Shown one piece after another: positions 1-8,543 of a stretch of DNA of 64,000 bases. The stretch is from Thermoproteota archaeon (GTDB taxonomy: Archaea; Korarchaeota; Korarchaeia; Korarchaeales; Korarchaeaceae). Both the position numbers and the translations under genes were made by a program. The stretch's first letter is position 1; each line of letters starts with the position of its first letter. The notes below the pieces were generated by a model. It saw nothing but the letters and a program-made list of their open reading frames with translations, was not told the origin of the DNA and did not search any database. The DNA lies in the NCBI GenBank assembly GCA_027078475.1, contig JALWYH010000003.1, positions 1-64,000 on the forward strand, written 5' to 3'.

Positions 1-302
1 GCGTAGACGGCCTGCACCACAGGTTGAGGGACCTTACCTGCTCGGAGGTCCTCCAGCATTCTCTCCATCTCCTCTCTCTTGCCCGTTATTATAATTCTGC
101 CCTCCACTGTTATCCTAGCCACCGAGGGCTGATAGCTGACATCCATGAGGAATTTGCCCCTAGCCCCGTCCTTTGATCCTTCGATCCTGCCGAGATTCAT
201 GTTGACGGAGATCTGCAGGTTGGGAGGAAGGAGATCGTCGGGTTCCACGTACCTCTCCGCTTGGACCCTCATAATCCTCACTGCTATGTTCATGCGGATC
301 AC
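1..302 (-). CDS. Conserved-looking protein of unknown function, 3' end cut by window edge
   Basis: An uninterrupted minus-strand frame runs off position 1, leaving about 100 N-terminal residues. It starts VIRMNIAVRIMRVQ and continues with alternating hydrophobic strands and a basic/acidic helix (KREEMERMLEDL). A GTG at 302 sits about 25 bp from a TATA-like TTAAAAGG (minus strand, near 324), which fits a leaderless start; an ATG at 293 in the same frame is the alternative. I do not recognise the family. The strand-rich pattern loosely recalls small SecB-like archaeal proteins, but that is only an impression. It is divergent from the ATP-cone gene. Confidence 0.6.
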   Translation of the reverse strand, partial: MIRMNIAVRIMRVQAERYVEPDDLLPPNLQISVNMNLGRIEGSKDGARGKFLMDVSYQPSVARITVEGRIIITGKREEMERMLEDLRAGKVPQPVVQAVY

Positions 303-384
303 ACCGCCCACCCGGACTCCCCTTTTAATGATGTCCTGAGTGAAAGTTTTTCGTATTCAGACCCTTGGCTCCAAGGGTGATGGC

Positions 385-645
385 ATGAAGGTCAGGAAGA
401 GGAGCACTGGTGAGGAGGAGGACTTCCTGCCTGTAAAGATAGTGGCGGCCGCGATAAAGGCCGGCGCCTCTGTTGAGCTGGCGGATGAGGTTGCGAGGGC
501 AGTTCAGGAGAGATTCAAGGATAAGGAGGTTGTCGACAGCTCTGAGATCAGGGAGTTCGTGCTCAGCTACCTGAGGGAGAAGGAGCCGAGGGCCTACGAG
601 AACTGGCTCCGGTTTGATAGTAGGGTGAAAGGGATATCGTCCTGA
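385..645 (+). CDS. Stand-alone ATP-cone domain protein
   Basis: An 86-residue protein that is essentially one ATP-cone domain. It shows the KRSTGEEEDF strand start (residues 4-13), the KIVAAAIKAGASVELA helix, and a C-terminal helix ending near PRAYENWLRFD. ATP cones bind ATP/dATP and normally regulate ribonucleotide reductases or form the C-terminal half of NrdR. This one has no zinc finger and no reductase attached. ATG 385 is chosen because AGGGTGAT lies just upstream; an upstream ATG at 340 is in frame but has no such site. The partner and role are unknown; a regulatory subunit is an inference. Confidence 0.75.
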   Translation: MKVRKRSTGEEEDFLPVKIVAAAIKAGASVELADEVARAVQERFKDKEVVDSSEIREFVLSYLREKEPRAYENWLRFDSRVKGISS

Positions 646-679
646 TCCTCTGGGGGGCCTACCGATAGAACTGAGGGAT

Positions 680-1429
680 TTGGTCGATCTGGCGCTCAGG
701 ATCAAAGAGAGGGCGCTCCCTCACATCGGAGCTGATAGAGAGTACTCGTACATCAGTGCTGGAGGGGACACCGCTAGGGCAGTCGATGAGGCCGCACAAG
801 AGGCTCTGAGCTCCTGGCTGGAGGGGATAGATCATCCTCCGAGCGTGCTGAGCGAGGAGAGCGGGCTCATAGAGGGAGAAGGAAGGGGTCTCATACTGGT
901 GGACCCCGTGGATGGGAGCTCCAACGCTGATAGAGGGATACCCTTCGCCTGCATTTCAATCGCCTACACGCCATCCCGCTCCCTTAAGGATCTTGAGAAG
1001 GCGGTCATCCTTGATCTATTCAGGGGAGATCTGTATCACGCGATCAGGGGTAAGGGAGCTTTCAAGAACGGTAGGAGGATGAAGGTGAGGAGGTTCAGGG
1101 GAACACCCGTTATATATGCTCCCTGCAGGCAGGACGATCCCATAGCCAAGCACAAGCTGGGATTCGACCACATAGCGAGGAGGGATCTGGGATCCGTAGC
1201 CCTAGGCTTGGCATTAGTTGCCGAGGGAAAGATCGATGCCCTTATAGACCTGAGGGGAGATCTGAGGATAGTTGACCTAGCCGCCGGTCTCTTGCTTGTG
1301 AAGGAGTCAGGAGGAGTCGTTCTCGTGAACAGGCACGAGATCAGCGGTCTAGGCAGGGAGTACTCGGTGATGGCTGGATCGAGAGAAATTTTGGGTAGGA
1401 TAAAGGATGCGGGACTGATGGAACTCTGA
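680..1429 (+). CDS. Inositol monophosphatase family phosphatase (possible FBPase/IMPase)
   Basis: A 249-residue Mg-dependent sugar phosphatase of the archaeal IMPase/FBPase family. The metal-binding motifs are visible: SEESG at 58-62, DPVDGSSN at 75-82 and IVDLAAG at 197-203, where most family members have a WD pair before the AAG. Family members hydrolyse myo-inositol-1-phosphate, fructose-1,6-bisphosphate or related esters; which one applies cannot be read from sequence. The TTG start is uncertain because the purine-rich GAGGGA is very close to it. It lies just downstream of the ATP-cone gene and its stop abuts the encoded CCA of the convergent tRNA-Thr. Confidence 0.85.
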   Translation: MVDLALRIKERALPHIGADREYSYISAGGDTARAVDEAAQEALSSWLEGIDHPPSVLSEESGLIEGEGRGLILVDPVDGSSNADRGIPFACISIAYTPSRSLKDLEKAVILDLFRGDLYHAIRGKGAFKNGRRMKVRRFRGTPVIYAPCRQDDPIAKHKLGFDHIARRDLGSVALGLALVAEGKIDALIDLRGDLRIVDLAAGLLLVKESGGVVLVNRHEISGLGREYSVMAGSREILGRIKDAGLMEL

Positions 1430-1432
1430 TGG

Positions 1433-1505
1433 AGCCCCGGGGGGGTCTCGAACCCCCGACCTGCCGCTTACAAGGCGGCCGCTCTGCCCACTGAGCTACC
1501 GGGGC
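1433..1505 (-). tRNA. tRNA-Thr(UGU)
   Basis: The minus strand folds as a cloverleaf. The acceptor GCCCCGG pairs with CCGGGGC, followed by U at the discriminator as in archaeal tRNA-Thr. Anticodon loop CTTGTAA gives UGU, and the T arm carries GGTTCGAGAC. CCA is encoded (1430-1432) and directly abuts the stop codon of the convergent phosphatase gene. No intron. Confidence 0.95.
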
Positions 1506-1528
1506 CTTGATTTGAAAGAGGCCCTCCC

Positions 1529-1540
1529 CAATATAAATTT
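1529..1540 (-). promoter_or_regulatory. TATA-like box of tRNA-Thr(UGU)
   Basis: The minus-strand AATTTATATTGG is centred about 28 bp before the tRNA 5' end, the usual archaeal TBP site distance. It is the only AT-rich stretch between the tRNA and aspartokinase. Confidence 0.6.
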
Positions 1541-1557
1541 TGGAGGAGAAGGCAGGG

Positions 1558-2937
1558 TCAGGATTCCTCTTCCCTGCCAAGCTCGAACTCATCATGTATC
1601 GCCCTAACTGCCTCCTCTCCATCAGCTTCATCCACCACGAAGGATATGTTGACCTCGGATGAGCCCTGAGCTATCATCTTGACGTTCACCCCTCGGGATG
1701 AGACGGCGCCGAAGACCCTAGCCGCCACTCCGGGAGTGCCCCTCATGCCTGATCCTATGGCAGCGACCACGGAGCATCCTCTGTCCAGTAAGACCTCCCG
1801 GAATATGGGGCCGAGTAGCTTGGCTTCCATAACCCCTCTCGCCCTCTCGGCCTCGTCGGCCTCCAGCACGATCGAGATGTCGGATTCCGATATGCTCTGG
1901 GATATCATGAGGACGTTCAGACCGCTCTCCCCCAGTAGGGAAAAGAGCCTGCCAGCGGTCCCGGGACGGCCGATCATTCCCACACCCCTGACCGTTATTA
2001 TGGAAACTCCTTTTCTAAGACCCACCGCCTTCACGATCTCCCTGCTCCTGACCTCCCGGCTGGAGATCAGGGTTCCCCTGCATCCCCTGTTGTTGAAGTT
2101 CCTTATTCTCACCGGAGTGGAGGTCACCATGGCGGGCTCCAAGAACCTAGGATGCATCCTCTTAGCTCCGAAGTGGGCGAGCTCTATGGCTTCCCTGTAG
2201 GAGATCTGCCTTATCAGTCGAGCGTCCCTGACTATCCTCGGATCCGCTGTCAGGAGTCCGTCGACGTTGGTCCAGATCCACACCTCCCTAGAGCCCAAGG
2301 AAGAGCCTAGGAGAACCGCTGTGAGGTCGCTGCCCCCCCTGCCCAAGGTGGTCACCCTACCTTCCTGGGAGAGGCCCGAGAATCCCGCGACCACAGGTAG
2401 GGTGTCTTGGAGTAGTGGAAGGAGCCTGCTCCTCACGTAGACGCGCGTCGCTTTGAGTAGTGGGTTTGCCTCGCCGTAGGAATCATCGGTTACTATCCCG
2501 GCCTCTCCTCCCGTCAGGAACCTGGACTTGACGCCCTTCTTCTCCAGCAGCTCGGAGAGCATGCTCCCCGAGAGGTTCTCTCCCATGGATGCGATCAGAT
2601 CCCTGAGTCTCGGGGTAATTTCGCCTATATAGGTCAGGCCAATGGCTATCTTTTCCAGCCTACCTAGTTCATCCCTAACCCTGCGGCACTTCAAGTCTAG
2701 CTCATCGCATATAGTCAGGTGGATGCTCCTGAGGGAATCAAGTTCCCGGAAAACTGCGGGTTCGTCACCAGCAGCGGCCAGGCTGCCTATCCTCAGGAGG
2801 TGATCCGTCACTCCCCTTAGGGCAGATACGACAGCCACGATCCTCTCGGAGCCACCGGCCTCCATCAGGTAGTCCGCTACCGACTCGAGATCTCGCGATC
2901 CCCCCAGTATGGATCCACCGAATTTCATTATCAACAA
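1558..2937 (-). CDS. lysC: Aspartate kinase
   Basis: A 459-residue aspartokinase that phosphorylates aspartate in the first step towards threonine, methionine and lysine. The amino-acid kinase domain covers about residues 1-290 with KFGGS at 5-9, GRGGSD at 199-204 and TNVDGLLTADPR at 223-234. Two ACT domains follow (about 310-380 and 388-455), the second with MIAQGSSEVNISFVV, so feedback control by an amino acid is likely. Its start overlaps the end of homoserine dehydrogenase by 7 nt, so the two are co-translated steps of one pathway. No aspartate-semialdehyde dehydrogenase is in the window. Confidence 0.95.
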   Translation of the reverse strand: MLIMKFGGSILGGSRDLESVADYLMEAGGSERIVAVVSALRGVTDHLLRIGSLAAAGDEPAVFRELDSLRSIHLTICDELDLKCRRVRDELGRLEKIAIGLTYIGEITPRLRDLIASMGENLSGSMLSELLEKKGVKSRFLTGGEAGIVTDDSYGEANPLLKATRVYVRSRLLPLLQDTLPVVAGFSGLSQEGRVTTLGRGGSDLTAVLLGSSLGSREVWIWTNVDGLLTADPRIVRDARLIRQISYREAIELAHFGAKRMHPRFLEPAMVTSTPVRIRNFNNRGCRGTLISSREVRSREIVKAVGLRKGVSIITVRGVGMIGRPGTAGRLFSLLGESGLNVLMISQSISESDISIVLEADEAERARGVMEAKLLGPIFREVLLDRGCSVVAAIGSGMRGTPGVAARVFGAVSSRGVNVKMIAQGSSEVNISFVVDEADGEEAVRAIHDEFELGREEES

Positions 2938-3938
2938 GGTTCGGACCCTCCCATGTGCATCTTGAGCTCCACCAGGTCCCTGAGCAAGGCGGCAGCGGTT
3001 TCCCTCCCTCCCGCTCCCTTTCCGGTGAGTGTATGTCTGCCAGATATCTCGGCTGTGAAGGAAACGGCATTGAGTGCTCCTGGGACCACCAGCGGATCCT
3101 TCCTGTCTATCTCCTCAGGTCTCACCCTGAGCCCCGATTCATCTGCTGTGGCTATGAGTCTCACAGTCCTGCCCCGGGAGAGCATCTCCTCGGTTATCCT
3201 CACATCCCTTATTCCCCTCACCGACACATCTCTCAGGGTGACCCCCAAGTCCATGGCCCAGTTGGAGAGTATGACCAGTTTAGCGGCCGAGTCCCACCCG
3301 TCTACATCATTGCTGGGGTCGGCCTCGGCATAGCCTTTCTCCTGCGCCTCCTTAAGGGCATCGGAGAAAGACACTCCATCTTCCATCCTGTTCAGTATGT
3401 AGTTCGTGGTCCCATTGACCACACCCCTGATGGATGTGATCCTCTCTCCCGATAGGCACTTACCAACGAACCTCAGGAAGGGAGTTCCCCCTCCAACAGT
3501 ACCGCTGAAGAGGAGCTTCAGTCCCTTATGCTGGAACATTTCGATCAGGGCGGGCATCTCGACGGCAAGAGGACCTTTGTTGGCAGTTACCACGTGCTTC
3601 CCCGTTTGTAAAGCCGCTCTGAGATGACTTAGACCGGGTTCTCCCGTCCTGAAATCTGAGGGAGTCACATCGACCACTACCTCCGCGTCTAAATCCCTGA
3701 CGGGATCCAGACCCTCCACCTCATTCGGATGACCTTGGAGAGATCCATGGGTCCTCTTGTACATCAGGATATTCCTGAGATCAAGCCCTCTAGGATTGTA
3801 GACCACGGATCTAGAGTCAGCAGCCGCGATAACCACTGGGTGGAGTCCGTACTTCCTGTAGAGGTCTGCTCCCTCCAGCTCCAGTAGCTCCAAGAAGGAG
3901 CCGCCCACGACCCCCATACCCAGCAGGATTATTCGCAT
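2931..3938 (-). CDS. hom: Homoserine dehydrogenase
   Basis: A 335-residue NAD(P)-dependent homoserine dehydrogenase, reducing aspartate semialdehyde to homoserine. The Rossmann motif GMGVVGGSF is at 7-15, TANKGPL at 118-124, VNGTTNYIL at 174-182 and the active-site stretch YAEADPSNDVDGWDSAAK at 203-220, with the conserved lysine at 220. There is no C-terminal ACT domain; regulation may rest with the downstream kinase. I chose the ATG at 3938 because it starts exactly at the Rossmann strand (MRIILLG); an ATG at 3959 would add seven residues. Confidence 0.95.
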   Translation of the reverse strand: MRIILLGMGVVGGSFLELLELEGADLYRKYGLHPVVIAAADSRSVVYNPRGLDLRNILMYKRTHGSLQGHPNEVEGLDPVRDLDAEVVVDVTPSDFRTGEPGLSHLRAALQTGKHVVTANKGPLAVEMPALIEMFQHKGLKLLFSGTVGGGTPFLRFVGKCLSGERITSIRGVVNGTTNYILNRMEDGVSFSDALKEAQEKGYAEADPSNDVDGWDSAAKLVILSNWAMDLGVTLRDVSVRGIRDVRITEEMLSRGRTVRLIATADESGLRVRPEEIDRKDPLVVPGALNAVSFTAEISGRHTLTGKGAGGRETAAALLRDLVELKMHMGGSEPC

Positions 3939-4027
3939 CCATTCCACTCGGGTGTGCATACAAAAAGTTTGACTGTGCGGAGCCGGCTGCCGCCCAGTAG
4001 GGGGCCTGGGGTTGGAGCCATCCTAAG

Positions 4028-4038
4028 AAAAAGAGATA
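4028..4038 (+). promoter_or_regulatory. TATA-like box for tatA
   Basis: AAGAGATATATG lies about 50 bp before the preferred tatA start, predicting transcription start near 4060. This argues against a tatA start at 4040, which would lie upstream of that site. Confidence 0.45.
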
Positions 4039-4084
4039 TATGTGTTATGGGGGGTATGGTCCGGGTGATGTTTTGCTCTCCGTA

Positions 4085-4429
4085 ATGACCGGCCTGACCC
4101 TAAAGCTCATGCAGTTCGGCCCCATCGGCTGGACGGAGCTGCTGATAATCATAGTGATCGCTCTCCTACTCTTTGGGCCCAGGAGGCTCCCCGAGCTCGC
4201 TAGATCGATGGGAGAGGCCATAAACGAGTTCAGGAAGGCAAGTAGTGGTGCATCCGCATCCAAGGAGGAGAAGAAGGAGGAAGTCAGGAGGAGCAGCAGT
4301 GAAATAAGGGAGTTGGCCCTCAGCCTAGGTATAGATGTTACGGGGAAGACCGATGAGGAGCTTATGGAGGAAATAAAGGCCCTTGCAAAGAGAAAAGAGT
4401 CGGGGAGTGATAGCCCTCCATCCCCCTAA
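4085..4429 (+). CDS. tatA: Twin-arginine translocase subunit TatA
   Basis: A 114-residue TatA/B-type protein that forms the pore-like oligomer exporting folded proteins carrying RR signal peptides. It has one short membrane helix (residues 17-30, ELLIIIVIALLLF), then the hallmark FGPRRLPELARSMGEA amphipathic helix (30-45), a Ser/Ala/Lys linker and a charged C-terminal segment (about 75-105) that looks like a small extra helical domain. ATG 4085 is preferred over ATG 4040 because of the upstream TATA-like box. The partner tatC is convergent and ends 19 bp away instead of being co-transcribed. Confidence 0.9.
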   Translation: MTGLTLKLMQFGPIGWTELLIIIVIALLLFGPRRLPELARSMGEAINEFRKASSGASASKEEKKEEVRRSSSEIRELALSLGIDVTGKTDEELMEEIKALAKRKESGSDSPPSP

Positions 4430-4448
4430 AGTTTTCACCTGGTCAGCC

Positions 4449-5276
4449 TCATTCAGGTCTCCCGCTCCTCCCGTGCACCTTCTTGGCCAGCAGGTAGGAG
4501 AGCACATAGAGCACCAAGAAGGGAAGAGCGAGGGCTGTCATGGATACCGGCGTTGGATCCGGAGTTATGATGGCTGTCACGACCATTATTATGAACACCA
4601 CGTATCTCCAGTTCTTCTTCAGAGTATCCGGTGAAATTATATCGAGATAGGAGAGCAGGGCAACAACCAAGGGAAAGGTGAACGATAGTCCAGTTGTGAG
4701 CATTCCTATTATGGCGAATGAGTAGAACTCCTTGACTGAGAATATCAGCTCCACGCCTCCCAATAGATAGAGCCAAGAGAGGAAGAAGAACGTGAGGGGG
4801 AGTATGACATAGTAGGCGTAGAGAACACCTATGGTGAAGAGGAAGAAGAAGAGCAAAGAGAATGGTATGAGCACTCTCTTCTCCCTTTCTTCGAGCGCGG
4901 GCTCTAGGTATTCATATATCTGCTTGGCTATGTAGGGAGCGGCTATGACAAGTCCCAGGAGGAGGGAGAGTTGGAGGATCACCTCTATCGAGTCCAGCCA
5001 GCTGTGGGCTATCAGCTGTACATTCAGCTTCTTTACACCGAAGAATGAGGCTATAGGCTTGACTATCGGGTTATTGACGTTAGTCAGATCCTCCTGCATC
5101 CTCTTCATCAGGTAGAAGACCAAGGGGGTGTAACCGTTCCACTTCCCTTCTATGAGCTGAGCCGGTATGATGACGACTATTCCCGATGTGATTATGAGCG
5201 CTATCAAAATCCTCCTCAATCTCTCAAGCAGCTCTATTATGTGCTCTTGAATCGGTGCCTCCTCATCCCCCGCCAA
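4449..5276 (-). CDS. tatC: Sec-independent protein translocase TatC
   Basis: A 275-residue polytopic membrane protein with six hydrophobic segments, the receptor for twin-arginine signal peptides. The N-terminal acidic helix (EHIIELLERLRR, 11-22) matches the signal-peptide contact region, and APYIAKQIYEYLEPALEEREKR-like sequence around 113-134 corresponds to the conserved first cytosolic loop with its Pro and Glu-Arg. An insertion around residues 60-90 sits in the first periplasmic loop. The gene ends tail-to-tail with tatA. Substrates are not visible here, although molybdo/tungsto-enzymes are typical Tat cargo and cofactor genes lie next door. Confidence 0.93.
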   Translation of the reverse strand: MAGDEEAPIQEHIIELLERLRRILIALIITSGIVVIIPAQLIEGKWNGYTPLVFYLMKRMQEDLTNVNNPIVKPIASFFGVKKLNVQLIAHSWLDSIEVILQLSLLLGLVIAAPYIAKQIYEYLEPALEEREKRVLIPFSLLFFFLFTIGVLYAYYVILPLTFFFLSWLYLLGGVELIFSVKEFYSFAIIGMLTTGLSFTFPLVVALLSYLDIISPDTLKKNWRYVVFIIMVVTAIITPDPTPVSMTALALPFLVLYVLSYLLAKKVHGRSGRPE

Positions 5277-5334
5277 AGCTCATCATCCCGAATGTAAGCG
5301 AAAGCTAATTTATAGATTAGCACGCCTTTTCCTG

Positions 5335-6582
5335 ATGACCCGGATATTCAAGGAGCTAACACCCGTTGGGGAGGCGCTGGGGCTGTTCATGCCTCGCCTC
5401 CATCGCATGACGAGTGAGATTATCCAGGTAACGAAATCCACGGGAAGGGTATTGGCGGAGGACCTCCTCTCTCCGATGGACATACCTCCCTTCCATAGAG
5501 CCGCCTTCGACGGCTACGCCGTCAGATCATTGGACACTTTCGGAGCTACGGCGACCAATCCGGTTGTGTTGAGGGTCGTCGGCCAGCTGAGACCGGGGGA
5601 CGAGGAAGACATGGGAATAAGCGCTGGGGAGGCTGTGGAAATAGCGACTGGAGCCTACCTACCCGAAGGAGCTGATGCTGTCGTTCCCTTGGAGTATTCT
5701 CGCAGATCGGGGGAGCATGTTGAGATAATAAGGCAGATCCCTCCCGGAGCTAATGTCGATAGGAGAGGAAGTGATGTATCCAAGGGACAGCTGATCCTCA
5801 AAAGAGGAACTCGGATAGGGCCATTCGAGATGCTTCTCATGGCCTCACTAAACCTGACCGAGGTCGGGGTGTTCAGGAAACCGGTTGTGTCAATAATAAG
5901 CACGGGAAACGAGCTCGTCGAGCTCGGATCCAGCCTAGGAAAGGGTCAGATAGTCAACTCCAACAGGTACGCGCTTGAATCCCTCATCTCAGAGCTTGCT
6001 TCCCCCAGATTCGTGGGCATAGCCAGGGACGATGAGGAGGAGCTGGCCAGCATGCTGAGGGAGGGAATGAAGGGTGGTGATCTCGTGGTGACAATAGCTG
6101 GAACGAGTGTGGGTGAGAGGGATCTGGTTCCGCGGGTCGTCGAGTCCCTGGGCGGGGAGATAGTGGTCCACGGGCTCAGCATAATGCCCGGGAAACCCAC
6201 CCTCCTGGCAGAGGTTGACGGGGTGCCCCTGGTGGGTCTGCCCGGCAGCCCTGTCGCTGCCATGGTCGCGGCCATTGAGGTTCTGCTCCCCTCCATAGCC
6301 AGGCTCGCCGGGCTCGAGGGATCCCTCCAGTGGCCGCGGGTCAGGGCAGTACTGGACAGGAGGATAGCTTCAAGGCCCGGGATAAGGCATTACGTCAGGG
6401 TGAGCCTCAGGAGGGAGGAGGATGGGGAGATAGTCGCAACCCCGGTGAGGATAACGGGTTCGGGGATAATATCGTCGCTCACCAAGGCCGACGGATTCGT
6501 GGTAGTTCCCGAGGATGTGGAGGGGTATGAGTCGGGGAGCGAGGTTGAGGTCCTGATCTATAGGAGGTGGTTGAAGCTATGA
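5335..6582 (+). CDS. moeA: Molybdopterin molybdenumtransferase MoeA (first copy)
   Basis: A 415-residue MoeA that inserts molybdate or tungstate into adenylated molybdopterin. Key motifs are FDGYAVR (58-64), the STGNEL strand (189-194), GTSVGERD (256-263), MPGKPT (284-289) and GLPGSPVAA (301-309). It is divergent from tatC. The stop codon overlaps the ATG of a second moeA as ATGA, so the two are translationally coupled. Paired moeA genes are common in archaea; one explanation is separate handling of Mo and W, which the sequence cannot settle. Confidence 0.95.
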   Translation: MTRIFKELTPVGEALGLFMPRLHRMTSEIIQVTKSTGRVLAEDLLSPMDIPPFHRAAFDGYAVRSLDTFGATATNPVVLRVVGQLRPGDEEDMGISAGEAVEIATGAYLPEGADAVVPLEYSRRSGEHVEIIRQIPPGANVDRRGSDVSKGQLILKRGTRIGPFEMLLMASLNLTEVGVFRKPVVSIISTGNELVELGSSLGKGQIVNSNRYALESLISELASPRFVGIARDDEEELASMLREGMKGGDLVVTIAGTSVGERDLVPRVVESLGGEIVVHGLSIMPGKPTLLAEVDGVPLVGLPGSPVAAMVAAIEVLLPSIARLAGLEGSLQWPRVRAVLDRRIASRPGIRHYVRVSLRREEDGEIVATPVRITGSGIISSLTKADGFVVVPEDVEGYESGSEVEVLIYRRWLKL

Positions 6583-8543
6583 GGAAGGTGTTCAGGGAGC
6601 TAAAGGAGCTGGAGGAGGTGCAGGAGCTAATCGAGAGGTACGAGATCCCCAGGAGGATCATCGAGGTACCGATCGAGGATGCGCTCGGGAGGATCGTGGC
6701 CGAGGACGTGGTATCCGATGTGGATGTGCCCGGATTCGATAGGGCGGCCGTGGACGGGTACGCAATCCACGCCGAGGATACCTTCTGGGCGGATGAGGAT
6801 AATCCGGTGAGGTTGAGGGTGGTGGGGAGGGCCGCCGCGGGGCATCCCTTCGAAGGACAGATCTCCGAGGGTGAGGCTGTCGAGATAGCCACCGGCGCCC
6901 CCATACCCAAGGGAGCCAATGCGGTTGTGATGGAGGAGCATACCTTCAGGGAGGGCGATTCCATCCTAGTTTACAGGGCGGTCTCACCCGGCGACAACAT
7001 CCACGGGGCAGGTTCCGATGTAAGGAGGGGGGAGACGGTCATCTACTCCGGCACGGTCCTGTCGGCCAGGGACATAGGTGTCCTAGCAGCGGTCGGGAGG
7101 ACCAGGGTGAGGATTTACTCCCCTCCCAGGGTCGGGATATTCTCCACCGGCGACGAGCTAGTCCTACCCGGCGATTCCCTAGACTTCGGAAAGATATACG
7201 ATGTCAACTCGTTCACCATCCATTCGTCGGTGCTCGAAGATGGGGGGATACCGGAGAGACTTGGCATACTCCCCGACAGTTACGATGCCATGAAGGAGGC
7301 TCTGACGAGAGCCCTCGAGGATTACGATCTGGTGATACTCTCGGGAAGCACCAGTGTCGGGGCGGGAGATGTCACCTACCGGCTGCTGGAGGAGCTCGGT
7401 CCACCGGGCGTGCTGGTTCATGGAATCGCCGTACACCCCGGTAAGCCCACAGTGATAGCCCAGTCAGGGAAGAAGCTCGTGGTGGGGCTTCCAGGATACC
7501 CCACCAGCGCCATGACCATATATCAATCCGTCATCTCGCCCCTCATCAAGAGGTGGAGTGGGAGGATCCACGACGAGGCGAGGGTTATCAGGGCCACGGC
7601 GGCCGAGAGGATATTCGGCGAGAAGGGTAGGAAGGACCTCCTTCCCGTTCACGTGGTGAGGGAGGGCGATTCCATCCTGACCTTCCCGGTTCCCACCGGT
7701 TCGGAGGCCATAACCACCCTCTCGAGGGCAGACGGATTCATAATACTCGAGAAAAACCAGGAGATAGTGGATGAGGGAGAGGAGATCGAGGTCCACCTCT
7801 ACAGGGGGGCGAGGATAGCGGACATCTCCGTCATGGGGAGTCACTGCCTCGGGCTAGAGCGTCTCCTCTCCCACCTCAGGGGTAGGGGGTACTCGGTCAA
7901 GGCAGTGTTCGTGGGGTCTACCGGCGGCTTCAAAGCAGTGAGTAGGAGGGAGGCCGACGTGGCTGGGGTTCACGCTCTGGATCCTGAGACCTGGACCTAC
8001 AACGTTCCCTTCATGGAGTTGTACCACCTCAAGGACAGGGCCGTGCTGATCAGGGGGTACGTCAGGGAGCAGGGCCTCATACTCCCCAAGGGCAACCCGA
8101 AGGGGGTGAGGTCCCTCAGGGACCTGATAGAGAGGGACGACCTGGTCTTCATGAATAGGAACAAGGGGTCTGGAACGAGAATGCTGCTCGATGCCCTGTT
8201 GAGGAGGGAGGCAGAGTCCCTCGGCATGAGCTTCGAGGATGCGAGGAGGAGGATAAGGGGGTACTGGAACGAGGCTAAGTCCCACAGCGCCGTGGCTGCC
8301 GCGGTGTACCATGGGATAGCGGATGTGGGAATAGGAATTAAGACCGCCGCGTCCCTTTACGGCCTGGATTTCGTGAAACTCGCTGAGGAGAATTACGATT
8401 TCTTGGTGAAGAGCAGATCTCTGGAGAGCGAGCCCGTTTCCAGCTTTCTTGATCTCCTGAGGGATCCGAGGATTAGGGACGAGCTCAATGGCTTGGAGGG
8501 GATAAGGGCTGGCGAGGAGATGGGTACTGTTCTGTGGGGCTAG
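6579..8543 (+). CDS. MoeA fused to a periplasmic-binding-protein-like domain (second copy)
   Basis: A 654-residue two-domain protein. Residues 1 to about 410 are a full MoeA with VDGYAIHAEDTF, FSTGDELV, GSTSVGAGDVT, HPGKPT and GLPGYPTSAM. From about residue 418 a PBP-like (LysR-substrate/ModA-type) domain follows, with GSHCLGLERLL, STGGFKAV, NKGSGTRMLLD and YHGIADVGIG. The same fusion is known in other prokaryotes and is thought to bind an oxyanion or act as a sensor. ATG 6579 overlaps the previous stop and gives the natural start; a GTG at 6567 would add four residues. It converges on moaB with a 4-nt overlap. Confidence 0.93.
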   Translation: MRKVFRELKELEEVQELIERYEIPRRIIEVPIEDALGRIVAEDVVSDVDVPGFDRAAVDGYAIHAEDTFWADEDNPVRLRVVGRAAAGHPFEGQISEGEAVEIATGAPIPKGANAVVMEEHTFREGDSILVYRAVSPGDNIHGAGSDVRRGETVIYSGTVLSARDIGVLAAVGRTRVRIYSPPRVGIFSTGDELVLPGDSLDFGKIYDVNSFTIHSSVLEDGGIPERLGILPDSYDAMKEALTRALEDYDLVILSGSTSVGAGDVTYRLLEELGPPGVLVHGIAVHPGKPTVIAQSGKKLVVGLPGYPTSAMTIYQSVISPLIKRWSGRIHDEARVIRATAAERIFGEKGRKDLLPVHVVREGDSILTFPVPTGSEAITTLSRADGFIILEKNQEIVDEGEEIEVHLYRGARIADISVMGSHCLGLERLLSHLRGRGYSVKAVFVGSTGGFKAVSRREADVAGVHALDPETWTYNVPFMELYHLKDRAVLIRGYVREQGLILPKGNPKGVRSLRDLIERDDLVFMNRNKGSGTRMLLDALLRREAESLGMSFEDARRRIRGYWNEAKSHSAVAAAVYHGIADVGIGIKTAASLYGLDFVKLAEENYDFLVKSRSLESEPVSSFLDLLRDPRIRDELNGLEGIRAGEEMGTVLWG

